From a virus, in the IMG/VR virus record IMGVR_UViG_3300027917_000119, positions 1 to 31,574 of that record: DNA of 31,574 nt; one strand, given 5' to 3'. Positions 23,729 to 30,489 of the stretch are shown here, piece by piece. Position 1 is the first letter of the stretch, and the number at the start of each line of letters is the position of its first letter. The notes under the pieces are model-generated. The model saw nothing but the letters and a program-made list of their open reading frames with translations. It made no database searches and had not been told where the DNA came from. Position numbers and translations under genes: made by a program.

Positions 23729-26492
23729 TTTCCCTTACTAGTCTGTCACCATTTTTACAATATGGAGTTCTAGGTTCACATTCCGTCCAACTAATATTGC
23801 CAATTACGTCAACATTTCCTCTTCCACGTCCAACTGGAAATTTCTCAGCGATTTCCTGTTTCAATTTACTAATTGGCCAGTCGCCACGTTGGTAATCTTC
23901 AAGAGCTTCATAAAATCTTATTTTGAATTCACTCATCTTAATTGCATATCCATCTACTGGATGACAATTAGAAACAATGAAGGCTTCAAGTGGGTCCATT
24001 GCAGCTTGCTGGGCATCTTTCTTACCTTGTGTTTCAATTACAGGTAGAGCTAATCTGCTTGTCGGGGGTGGAATTTCCCAGTCAAATAAAGTTCGCATAA
24101 AATGCTCAGCTTCTCCACGTAACAACTCATAAAATGTATGACGTGGAATTTCCTCTTCTAATTGAGATTCAAAACTTGGCACATACATTGCTGTTATTCG
24201 TGTATCATCTGAATCAACTGGAAGACTTTGACGATTGTTAGCAGTTTGAACAAAGTGGAGTGTATTCTTTACACTTTTTGGCTGCTTAAACTTTGCATGA
24301 ATAGAAATCGTACTGCCTGTTGTCCAATCCTTCATTTTATTGTAAGTTTCTTTTCCAGCTCTGGCTATATCAACTTCATCTATAACAGCGAGCACTACTC
24401 CATTCAATTCTCCATTATAGCCGCCTTTACTAGTCAGGGCTCTATCTGCATTTTCTACTCCCTTTCCATCTACGAATAGAAATCGCAAGGCTTCGTGAAA
24501 AGATGACTTGCCACTATTCTGAGGGCCATACATAAATAGGTATGGTAGTTTGTGGTATGGATAGCGAAACATACAAGCTACCCAGGCTTTAAGATAATCA
24601 CCACCACATTCAATTCCCCATTCTTTACACCACGGTAATTCCAGGACATATTTATCCAAGTCAACGCCACAGTGTTTCATCAGTTTATCCCAATTTGGAT
24701 GTACGGGTGATTCATTTTCTCCAAGTTCAACTGGTTGGTATGCAAATTGTGGCGAATTGCGATTCCACTTGCGACCACCAGGATATTCTGGACCAAATGG
24801 CTCATTTACAAGTGTCCAGGCTTTTAATACCGCAGTACCGATGATCGGGTCAGGTTTTGCCAGTCCCTTGGAAAATAGTACAGACTTGACATTTTCACGA
24901 GGTTGTATTACCCATTCTTCCGACAAGTCTCTTACTACCCACATTTCAAATTGCTTGTCTGCTTTAAGACATCTAACTACATCATCTAAATCCGACCACA
25001 TTTCATTGTCCATTTGATCGGTATCGGCCAGATCAATTGAGTCAAATAATAGACGCTCCCATCCTTTACTTGTTTTGGCATATTTGGCGAAGTCTGCTGG
25101 TTTATCACTACGTTCTTTTGAAATCGTGAATACAATCTTACCATCAGGACGTGTACGAAGAAAAAAGGAACGATCTTGCGATGTTCGCACAATGCGAGGC
25201 ACATCGAAGTTAGCTCGCAGCATTTTCAAAGCGCGTTCAATATCTTCTATTGTACTGAATACGAAACCTTGATCTTCCTTTGGCGATTCAAACCCACCAC
25301 ACACCATGACTATTTGTCTCAAGGTTGGTAGACAATTGTATGTTGTATGTGTCCATTTTCCTTGCTTGTCCCACAGATCACATTCAGTTGTCCCTTCACC
25401 AAATCTATAAACATCCCAGCCGCCACCCGGTTTAGGCCGCATGAAGCAATTTGGTTTTCCTGGATCACTGTCAGGACTATTAGTATCAAATAGACCTAGT
25501 AGCGGCTTTCCATCGTTTATTCGCTTGTCATAAACCTGTTTCAATGCACAGGTATGGCCTTGCCACAAATGATGATCGCCAACCCAGAATGAAGAATATC
25601 CAGATTGATCTAGGTCCTCTAGTATCTGTAGATGTGCCTCTTCCAATCGTATCTTTGCATACGACTGAGTCATTTCATCTAACTCATCGCCTTCTGTTTG
25701 TGTTCCATCGGCGGTCCATCCTTGGACGCGCACTTTGGACCTGCTGCCGGAGACGACTTCGAGATTGTCCCGCCAATTCGGAGGAACATGTTTGGCAGTC
25801 AGAATTTGTTTTGCTGGCTTAATTAGCTCATATCCTCTGTTCTCTTTTGTGGCATTCACATGATGAATCCACATTATTAAACCTTTGCAATCAACATTAT
25901 CTTGAATGTTCAGTCCAGTATAACGAGCAATCAAAGGTAAGAATGATAGAGCCACGGCTTTGTGTTCATCGTGATTCTGTGTTATTGGATAAGGTTCTTC
26001 AAACCAGATATAGATGTGTCTTCCATTTCCACGAGTAGAGCGTATTACTTCAAGCCAGTCAATATCCATGTTATCTAGCTTATCAATTTCACTCTGTGGA
26101 ATGCCAACCCCTTCTGTTGGGTGGTCTATTAGATTATCGAAGTCAAATCCCAATCCTACAGTGCGTTTATTCTTCCAATCCCACCAACTTGTTCCTATTG
26201 CCTTTAGTCTATTAGCAATGATGTAGTTTATTGGCGGGTCGCTGTAATGCGGGTTTGTCTTTGAATCATATGGCCATCTTTGCGGTCCAAATTCCTCACC
26301 ATCCTCGGTGTACATATTATTTGCGCCGTCAATTCGAGTTCCTTGCTTGAGGCAAGCTATTTGAGTCTCAAATCGAGATGGATCGACTCCCCAACGCTTA
26401 ATGAGTTCTGGGTTGTTGTGCTCTTTGCTTAGCACGTTATCGTAGAAGGCTTTGAATGCCTGTGTTACTGGCGTGTTACTTTGCGGGTCCAT
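23712..26492 (-). CDS. Primase-helicase: AEP primase domain fused to D5-like SF3 helicase
   Basis: 926 residues from the ATG at 26492, preferred over a TTG 18 codons upstream because TGGAG sits 5 bases before the ATG. The N-terminal AEP primase core has motif I 'GLGFDFDN' (residue ~115), motif II 'GNGRHIYIWF' (~157) and a third acid in 'DNVDCKGLIMW' (~200). The middle ~330 residues are unassigned. A D5-type SF3 ATPase follows with Walker A 'GPQNSGKSS' (~655), Walker B 'VVLAVIDEVD' (~700) and 'FVQTANNRQSLPVDSDDTRI' as sensor region. A C-terminal helical part ends acidic. It would prime and unwind DNA at the phage origin, and the structured region immediately upstream fits that. Confidence 0.85.
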   Translation of the reverse strand: MDPQSNTPVTQAFKAFYDNVLSKEHNNPELIKRWGVDPSRFETQIACLKQGTRIDGANNMYTEDGEEFGPQRWPYDSKTNPHYSDPPINYIIANRLKAIGTSWWDWKNKRTVGLGFDFDNLIDHPTEGVGIPQSEIDKLDNMDIDWLEVIRSTRGNGRHIYIWFEEPYPITQNHDEHKAVALSFLPLIARYTGLNIQDNVDCKGLIMWIHHVNATKENRGYELIKPAKQILTAKHVPPNWRDNLEVVSGSRSKVRVQGWTADGTQTEGDELDEMTQSYAKIRLEEAHLQILEDLDQSGYSSFWVGDHHLWQGHTCALKQVYDKRINDGKPLLGLFDTNSPDSDPGKPNCFMRPKPGGGWDVYRFGEGTTECDLWDKQGKWTHTTYNCLPTLRQIVMVCGGFESPKEDQGFVFSTIEDIERALKMLRANFDVPRIVRTSQDRSFFLRTRPDGKIVFTISKERSDKPADFAKYAKTSKGWERLLFDSIDLADTDQMDNEMWSDLDDVVRCLKADKQFEMWVVRDLSEEWVIQPRENVKSVLFSKGLAKPDPIIGTAVLKAWTLVNEPFGPEYPGGRKWNRNSPQFAYQPVELGENESPVHPNWDKLMKHCGVDLDKYVLELPWCKEWGIECGGDYLKAWVACMFRYPYHKLPYLFMYGPQNSGKSSFHEALRFLFVDGKGVENADRALTSKGGYNGELNGVVLAVIDEVDIARAGKETYNKMKDWTTGSTISIHAKFKQPKSVKNTLHFVQTANNRQSLPVDSDDTRITAMYVPSFESQLEEEIPRHTFYELLRGEAEHFMRTLFDWEIPPPTSRLALPVIETQGKKDAQQAAMDPLEAFIVSNCHPVDGYAIKMSEFKIRFYEALEDYQRGDWPISKLKQEIAEKFPVGRGRGNVDVIGNISWTECEPRTPYCKNGDRLVRENDDDN

Positions 26493-26515
26493 GAAATCTC
26501 CATCAATCTCGAAGT

Positions 26516-26580
26516 GTCTACTACTATAGGGTCTAATTTTCGTCAAAATCCAAATGGAAAATCGTCAAATGACGAAAAAA
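26516..26580 (-). repeat. Outer inverted block, left copy (promoter/operator/origin element)
   Basis: Reading toward the primase gene, the block contains TTTTTTC, two TTTGACGA units spaced 22 bp apart, and ends in the 20-bp core TAGACCCTATAGTAGTAGAC, which is 23 bases upstream of the ATG. The block is repeated in inverse orientation at 26902-26966 with an identical core. TCGTCA-TT-TGACGA forms a small palindrome at its far end (26562-26575). Probably a shared promoter/operator or initiator-binding element. Confidence 0.65.
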
Positions 26581-26598
26581 CCCAAAAGTAGTACCCCT

Positions 26599-26714
26599 GG
26601 GGAAGTACGTCGCATACTTCCTCCATCCTATCGGGTGGTAGGATACATATTCCGAGGTATGTGGTATAGTCAAATACCTCTGTAGGATGGAGGAAGTATG
26701 CGTTATACTTCCCC
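26599..26714. repeat. Long inverted repeat with two GGAAGTA-N7-TACTTCC dyads
   Basis: Arms CGCATACTTCCTCCATCCTA (26611-26630) and its exact reverse complement (26683-26702), extended by GGGGAAGTA (26599-26607) against TACTTCCCC (26706-26714) across a 3-base internal loop. Each end carries the 21-bp dyad GGAAGTA-N7-TACTTCC (26601-26621 and 26692-26712). The centre has GAGGTAT/ATACCTC (26654-26660 and 26674-26680) and a competing ATCCTA/TAGGAT pair. Such dyads look like binding sites for a dimeric protein, for instance the adjacent ParB-like protein or a repressor. Confidence 0.75.
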
Positions 26715-26728
26715 CGAGGGGGTTTTTT
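26711..26728 (+). terminator. Terminator-like hairpin with T6 at the edge of the inverted repeat
   Basis: CCCC-CGAG-GGGG followed by TTTTTT (26723-26728). On the other side of the repeat the complementary strand also ends GGG-TTTTTT (26575-26583 read on the minus strand). The whole inverted repeat is thus bracketed by A6 and T6, the layout of a bidirectional terminator. The short stem makes this modestly supported. Confidence 0.4.
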
Positions 26729-26763
26729 GTAACTATAAGTGAACTAACATCTTAGTTAAAAAC

Positions 26764-26882
26764 CCAAAAGAGGGAGGGGAAGGGAAGCCAAAAATCCTCA
26801 CTCCATAGAAAAACACGTTTTCGTGTAATTTCACAGTTTGCAGCATGGGGATTTTCAACTTCCCTTCCCCTCCCTCTTTTGG
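26764..26882. repeat. Perfect 24-bp inverted repeat (possible structured RNA or origin hairpin)
   Basis: The purine-rich left arm 26764-26787 (CCAAAAGAGGGAGGGG... ) is exactly complementary to the right arm 26859-26882 (...CCCCTCCCTCTTTTGG). After three mismatched positions seven further pairs close on AAAATCC/GGATTTT. The enclosed loop contains the small hairpin ACACG-TTTT-CGTGT (26813-26826). The polypurine/polypyrimidine arms could also favour triplex or cruciform formation. Confidence 0.75.
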
Positions 26883-26907
26883 TTTCGGCAAGCGCCGGAA
26901 CTTTTTT
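26883..26907 (+). terminator. Intrinsic terminator next to the 24-bp repeat
   Basis: Stem TTTCGGC / GCCGGAA (one G-T pair) with the loop AAGC at 26883-26900, then C and TTTTTT (26902-26907). It immediately follows the right arm of the 24-bp inverted repeat, so a plus-strand transcript through the repeat would end here as a compact structured RNA. No coding gene on the plus strand ends at this point. Confidence 0.55.
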
Positions 26908-26966
26908 CTCATTTTGCCGATTTTCTGCTTGGGTTTTGCCAAAAAGTAGACCCTATAGTAGTAGAC
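26902..26966 (+). repeat. Outer inverted block, right copy
   Basis: Same design as the left copy in opposite orientation: TTTTTTC, then TTTGCCGA and TTTGCCAA spaced 22 bp apart, then the identical 20-bp core TAGACCCTATAGTAGTAGAC at 26947-26966. The core ends 18 bases before the GTG start of the ParB-like gene. In this copy the core continues into a second GTAGACCCCTAT, making a tandem GTAGACCC(C)TAT pair. Sequence between core and spaced units differs by only a few bases from the left copy. Confidence 0.65.
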
Positions 26967-26984
26967 CCCTATGAGAAACACGCT

Positions 26985-27920
26985 GTGACAGAGCAATTAC
27001 GATACCTGCCAGTAGATAAGCTACATGCTCCGAGAATACTATTGAGACCAGTTAGGCAGAAATCCGTAGAGTTTGCCGAACTGATGGAATCAATACGGAC
27101 AGACGGCATTCTTCAGTCATTGCTTGTTAGGCCCCATCCGTCCATACCAGATGAGTTTGAAATAGTAGAAGGTGAACATAGGAGAAAGGCAGCAAAAGCG
27201 GCAGGACGCAATCTGGTGCCTTGTATCATCCGAGAGATGTCCGATGACGAAGCGTTAATCATCCAATTAAAAGCAAACGCTGTTCGCCCAGAAGAAACAA
27301 GGAACTATGAGTATGCCCGCCGCCTAAAGAAATTGATGCAGGAAGGAATGACACTCGCTGAATTGAGTGTCAGAATAGACAAAGCTCCAGACTGGATAAA
27401 GCGAATCTTAAAGCTAAATAATTTATGTGAAGAGGCGCGAACACCAGTAAATAATGGAGACATTCCACTGCATTCAGCCATAGCTTTAGCTACATTATCT
27501 TGGGATATTCAGAAGAATTTCATAGAAGATGCCAAAAAACTGGATGTCAATTATTTTGTAGCACGAGCAAGAGAAGCCAGACGTGATTTTGACGCTTTTT
27601 TACTTCAGCAGTCACTAGAGGAACAAGCAAAGGGGTATTTGCCAAAATTACGGCCTATTGTACAGATAGTAGAGGAACTTGAAACACACAAGGCCGCTAA
27701 AGCTATCTTAAAGCAAACAAAGGCAAAAACAATTCTAGATGGATGGAATGCTGCCATAGCATGGATGTTAAGAATTGATCCGATAAGTATTCACAAAAGA
27801 CAACAGAAAATATCAGAAGGGAGATACTCGGCACTCAGCGATTACGAAAAACGAAAACTCAGACGACAGCTAGTGGAAACAATTACTAACCAAAAACCTG
27901 GAGCATTACTAAATGGGTAA
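26985..27920 (+). CDS. ParB-like protein
   Basis: 311 residues from a GTG at 26985. An ATG at 26838 in the same frame is rejected because it would code through the inverted repeat and terminator. N-terminal ParB/Srx-type domain: 'YLPVDKLHAPRILLRPVRQKSVEFAELMESIRTDGILQSLLVRP' then 'FEIVEGEHRRKAAKAAG' (the GxxRxxA box) and a helix-turn-helix-like segment 'GMTLAELSVRIDKAPDWIKRILKL' at about residues 127-150. The rest is helical and basic. ParB-type proteins bind DNA at palindromic sites, and many phages keep one beside replication genes. No ParA partner is present. A five-codon upstream reading frame (ATG at 26971) ends in a TGA that overlaps the GTG. Probable regulator or origin/partition factor. 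Confidence 0.75.
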   Translation: MTEQLRYLPVDKLHAPRILLRPVRQKSVEFAELMESIRTDGILQSLLVRPHPSIPDEFEIVEGEHRRKAAKAAGRNLVPCIIREMSDDEALIIQLKANAVRPEETRNYEYARRLKKLMQEGMTLAELSVRIDKAPDWIKRILKLNNLCEEARTPVNNGDIPLHSAIALATLSWDIQKNFIEDAKKLDVNYFVARAREARRDFDAFLLQQSLEEQAKGYLPKLRPIVQIVEELETHKAAKAILKQTKAKTILDGWNAAIAWMLRIDPISIHKRQQKISEGRYSALSDYEKRKLRRQLVETITNQKPGALLNG

Positions 27921-28602
27921 CGAACTTGTACCGTTCAAAGCAAATTTCCTTCCAGCAGTAGCAGAAGACGTTCTTAACGAGGTTAATGAAGTCAGTCAAG
28001 GCAGTGATTTTCTACCTCGCATCCAACTTGTCACAAAAGGCAAGTATGTTGACAAGGGCAAGATTGGCGCAGGCCACTGGGGCATTCCTCAGCCGGGCGG
28101 CGAAGAGATTATTGATCTTGGCGATACTATTGATGTAATTCCTCTTGACGCTCGTGCTAAAGCCTTGGATGTAAGTGACCGAGAAGCAATTATCGCAGTG
28201 TATAAAACTAGCGATCCAGAATTTCAAAGGATCAAAACAGCTCCTAAGAACTCTGGCTGTATGTGGGGTCCTTCATTCCTTGTTATTGAACGCAGCACTG
28301 GCAAGCTGTACGAACTGTTCTTTGGAAATGCCTCTGGACGGAATGAAGCAGGTAAGCTGCGGCCATTCCTTCCTACCAAAGACAGTCCTCCCACACCAGC
28401 AACTCTGAGCATTCGCTACAAGGAAGCGAAAGATTACGGTTGGCATGTGCCAGTAATTAAGAAATGCTCGGAACCATTCGATCCTTCCGATTGCCCAGCA
28501 GACGATCTTATTCAAGCTGAGATTGTGAAGTTCCGCAATCCTCAATCTGGAATTCAGACTGTGGATGAAGATGAAGTTCAGACTTCTGATCGTGCTCGCT
28601 GA
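27913..28602 (+). CDS. Hypothetical replication-linked protein (possible ssDNA-binding protein)
   Basis: 229 residues, overlapping the ParB-like gene by 8 bases. The protein is beta-rich in the middle ('GKYVDKGKIGAGHWGIPQPGG', 'IIDLGDTIDVIPLDARAKALD', 'MWGPSFLVIERSTGKLYELFFGNASGRNEAGKLRPFL') and ends in an acidic stretch (TVDEDEVQTSD). A mixed beta fold with an acidic tail next to a primase and helicase recalls phage ssDNA-binding proteins, but there is no decisive motif and the end is basic (RAR), so this is a hypothesis. A strong terminator directly follows, suggesting high expression. Confidence 0.4.
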   Translation: MGNELVPFKANFLPAVAEDVLNEVNEVSQGSDFLPRIQLVTKGKYVDKGKIGAGHWGIPQPGGEEIIDLGDTIDVIPLDARAKALDVSDREAIIAVYKTSDPEFQRIKTAPKNSGCMWGPSFLVIERSTGKLYELFFGNASGRNEAGKLRPFLPTKDSPPTPATLSIRYKEAKDYGWHVPVIKKCSEPFDPSDCPADDLIQAEIVKFRNPQSGIQTVDEDEVQTSDRAR

Positions 28603-28616
28603 TAGCTCTCTACTAT

Positions 28617-28649
28617 CTCTGGGCGGGTTCGCCCGCCCAGAGTTTCTTT
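28617..28649 (+). terminator. Strong intrinsic terminator
   Basis: A perfect 11-bp stem CTCTGGGCGGG / CCCGCCCAGAG (28617-28627 and 28632-28642) with a TTCG tetraloop, followed by TTTCTTT. This is a textbook terminator and ends the ParB-like/SSB-like transcript. Confidence 0.9.
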
Positions 28650-28658
28650 GGAGTTTAC

Positions 28659-28949
28659 ATGGACCTTAGTGACACACTTGTTTGGTGCATTCAGAATAAT
28701 CTAGTAATAACCTTTGAGGTTAAAGATGGTGTTCTGTGTGTAACGGCAACTAATCAAAATATCTCATCTACTTATCCAATCCCGACAGAATTTGGACCGA
28801 CAGAACTAGGTGAGAGTTTGTTATTGGCTCTTCATGGTGTAGAGCATGGTACTAGGTTTCATCAAGAGCATGGCATGTTTCCTCCAGTCCCAAGTCCAAT
28901 AATGTCTGAAGCCAGAATTGCACATAGGAAAATGAAAGGACTGGAATGA
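28659..28949 (+). CDS. Hypothetical protein, 96 aa
   Basis: 96 residues, TTTGGAG ribosome site 7 bases before the ATG. N-terminal alpha/beta part (DTLVWCIQNNLVITFEVKDGVLCVTATNQ) and a C-terminal helix rich in His and Met. No signal peptide or TM segment. The gene restarts the plus-strand operon after the terminator and overlaps the next gene by ATGA. No family recognised. Confidence 0.45.
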   Translation: MDLSDTLVWCIQNNLVITFEVKDGVLCVTATNQNISSTYPIPTEFGPTELGESLLLALHGVEHGTRFHQEHGMFPPVPSPIMSEARIAHRKMKGLE

Positions 28950-29458
28950 GCGGAGTGGTGTTAGTTCAATTCTCAAACCTTGATCTTGGCAAACTATTGC
29001 CAGTCGGTAGAAAAGCGTTTGACAGAAATTTGGCAGAGCCTGCTGATAAAGCTGGTTTTGAGCCTCCACTGAAACACATGCTCTGTATAGCAGCTATTAA
29101 AGATCGTACATTGCGTGCATCTGCAAAAGCAGTAGTTCCATATTTGAATATGTTCCACGCTGGTTTTCTTATTGCAATGGATGAGATGTATGCTGCTGAA
29201 GTGTTAGAATTGGCTGGATTGCCTTGTGTAATGGAAGAAAGTGAAACAACAAGAGGGATGATGTTCGCGATTATTTCTGGAAGTCTTGAGCAATGGAAGA
29301 GTGCATTGTTACGAGGGTGCAGTCAAGTTGCCAGTTTTGAAGCGCGTACCATATTCAACAAGATTTTTTCAGAATTCAAACGAATTGGAATTTCTCCGGC
29401 ATTTGAAGCAAAACAAGATACATCTCAAGATGGTACATTCTATCTAGAGAGCAAGTAG
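28946..29458 (+). CDS. Hypothetical protein, 170 aa
   Basis: 170 residues, mixed alpha/beta, ATGA overlap with the upstream gene. The N-terminus 'SGVVLVQFSNLDLGKLLPVGRKAFDRNL' and the middle 'FHAGFLIAMDEMYAAEVLELAGLPCVMEESETTRGMMFAIISGSLEQWKSAL' suggest a globular enzyme-like or regulatory fold; the last 40 residues are more variable. Not membrane-bound. I do not recognise the family. Confidence 0.45.
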   Translation: MSGVVLVQFSNLDLGKLLPVGRKAFDRNLAEPADKAGFEPPLKHMLCIAAIKDRTLRASAKAVVPYLNMFHAGFLIAMDEMYAAEVLELAGLPCVMEESETTRGMMFAIISGSLEQWKSALLRGCSQVASFEARTIFNKIFSEFKRIGISPAFEAKQDTSQDGTFYLESK

Positions 29459-29469
29459 AAAGTATAAGC

Positions 29470-30057
29470 ATGAGAATACCTGACGCTTTGATGGCTCATA
29501 CAGCGGATTTAGAAATTCCACTTCTACGAGAAGATTTGCAAGCTACTTGTGTTGATTTGCCTATTAAGAGGTGGGGAAGTGTAAGTAGGAGAACACAGTT
29601 CAAAGGAACTTGGCATTTCTATACCGCCGATGAAAAATTCTCAGCTTTATGGAAACATCCAGATACACTGTTAAAAAGTCAGTGCCATGCAGCAATAGAA
29701 GCTAATTTCTCAACAGGCGATCAGATGCCTTTGCCAGTTGTTCTTTATCGCATTTATCAAAAACGATGGCTGGCACGATTTTGGCAAGATTTTGGCAATG
29801 TTAAAATTTGGGTTGATTTGAATGTTGCTGAAGAATGGCAAGAGTTAAATTTACAAGGTGTGCCAAAAGGATGGAAAGCCTATGCAACAGCAGTGACTGA
29901 TGAAAGACTTGATACTTTGAAAGTACATGCTGAGATAGCTCATAGCCATGCAGAAGGAAAGCCTTTGTTGCTTGTATATGGCGGAGGTAAAAAAACAGCC
30001 AAAATATGTGAGCAAAACGAATTCATTCATGTGAGGGAGCAAAAAGATGGGCGGTAG
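29470..30057 (+). CDS. DUF4417-like phage protein
   Basis: 195 residues. The stretch 'KRWGSVSRRTQFKGTWHFYTADEKFSALWKHPD', then 'AIEANFSTGDQMPLPVVLYRIYQKRWLARFWQDFGNVKIWVDLNV', then 'LNLQGVPKGWKAYAT', ending in 'LLLVYGGGKKTAKICEQN', matches the pattern I recall for the DUF4417 family often found beside phage replication genes. Its function is unknown. The conserved 'NFST.DQMP', 'KRWLAR.WQ' and 'GGGKK' blocks suggest an enzyme active site. The stop overlaps the next gene by 11 bases. Confidence 0.6.
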   Translation: MRIPDALMAHTADLEIPLLREDLQATCVDLPIKRWGSVSRRTQFKGTWHFYTADEKFSALWKHPDTLLKSQCHAAIEANFSTGDQMPLPVVLYRIYQKRWLARFWQDFGNVKIWVDLNVAEEWQELNLQGVPKGWKAYATAVTDERLDTLKVHAEIAHSHAEGKPLLLVYGGGKKTAKICEQNEFIHVREQKDGR

Positions 30058-30484
30058 AGGAAGAGGTGCAGGTGGCGGCGGTGCAGGTGGCGGACGTGAA
30101 GTTGAAGGTCGAATAGAAGCACCAGCAGCAGAAGCTGTTACTCAAGCACTTTCTGCTCGTGATGCTGCTTTACTGGCCACTCCACAAGGATTTGGCGAAG
30201 CTATAAGTGAAGCGACGGCATCTATCCCAACATCTCAATTATATGGTAGAGATGTGAAATGGGCTTGGATAGATGATGTTTGGAGATCACGAGATTGGGG
30301 AGTATCTCGTGAGGTATTTAATCAGCGTCTTGTTCAATCATTCAGACAAACAGAAACATTCACTGCTAGACGTTTTGACTTAGTAACAGCTTTGAATCCA
30401 ACTGAATTTGCAAAATATTCTGCGAGTAGCATTGTTACTTCTCCATTATCACGTCAGGAAGTGCATTTGATAAAAGTACAGTAA
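30047..30484 (+). CDS. Glycine-rich N-terminus protein (hypothetical)
   Basis: 145 residues starting in the end of the DUF4417-like gene, with GAGGGA 8-9 bases upstream. Residues 2-16 are a Gly/Arg low-complexity tract (GGRGRGAGGGGAGGGR), then an alpha-helical acidic region and a basic middle 'DDVWRSRDWGVSREVFNQRLVQSFRQ'. RGG-like tracts can bind nucleic acid. The helices from residue ~70 on suggest a small DNA- or RNA-associated protein. No family recognised. Confidence 0.45.
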   Translation: MGGRGRGAGGGGAGGGREVEGRIEAPAAEAVTQALSARDAALLATPQGFGEAISEATASIPTSQLYGRDVKWAWIDDVWRSRDWGVSREVFNQRLVQSFRQTETFTARRFDLVTALNPTEFAKYSASSIVTSPLSRQEVHLIKVQ

Positions 30485-30489
30485 GCTAA

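Larger units (their letters stand above)
26493..26984. promoter_or_regulatory. Structured divergent intergenic region between replication genes
   Basis: No convincing gene lies here. The gap separates the minus-strand primase-helicase from the plus-strand ParB-like gene and is filled by nested inverted repeats listed separately: outer blocks at 26516-26580 and 26902-26966, a long repeat with two dyad motifs at 26599-26714, a 24-bp perfect repeat at 26764-26882 and a terminator-like hairpin at 26883-26907. It must hold the start signals for both operons and may hold a replication origin or ParB-binding sites. That role is inferred from position and structure. Confidence 0.6.

Noticed and set aside
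26492-26546. TTG start for the primase-helicase 18 codons upstream
   Set aside because: Would translate the 20-bp conserved core element and lacks a ribosome site; the ATG at 26492 has TGGAG at the right distance.
26599-26882. CRISPR array
   Set aside because: The repeats are inverted, not direct; there are no regularly spaced units and no cas genes.
26838-26984. Extended ATG start for the ParB-like gene at 26838
   Set aside because: The added 49 codons would code through the right arm of the 24-bp inverted repeat and the T6 terminator, have no ribosome site and no resemblance to ParB. A GTG at 26985 is preferred.
26733-26996. 87-residue minus-strand ORF in the intergenic region
   Set aside because: It is read across both arms of the inverted repeat, its composition follows the repeat, and no ribosome site is evident.
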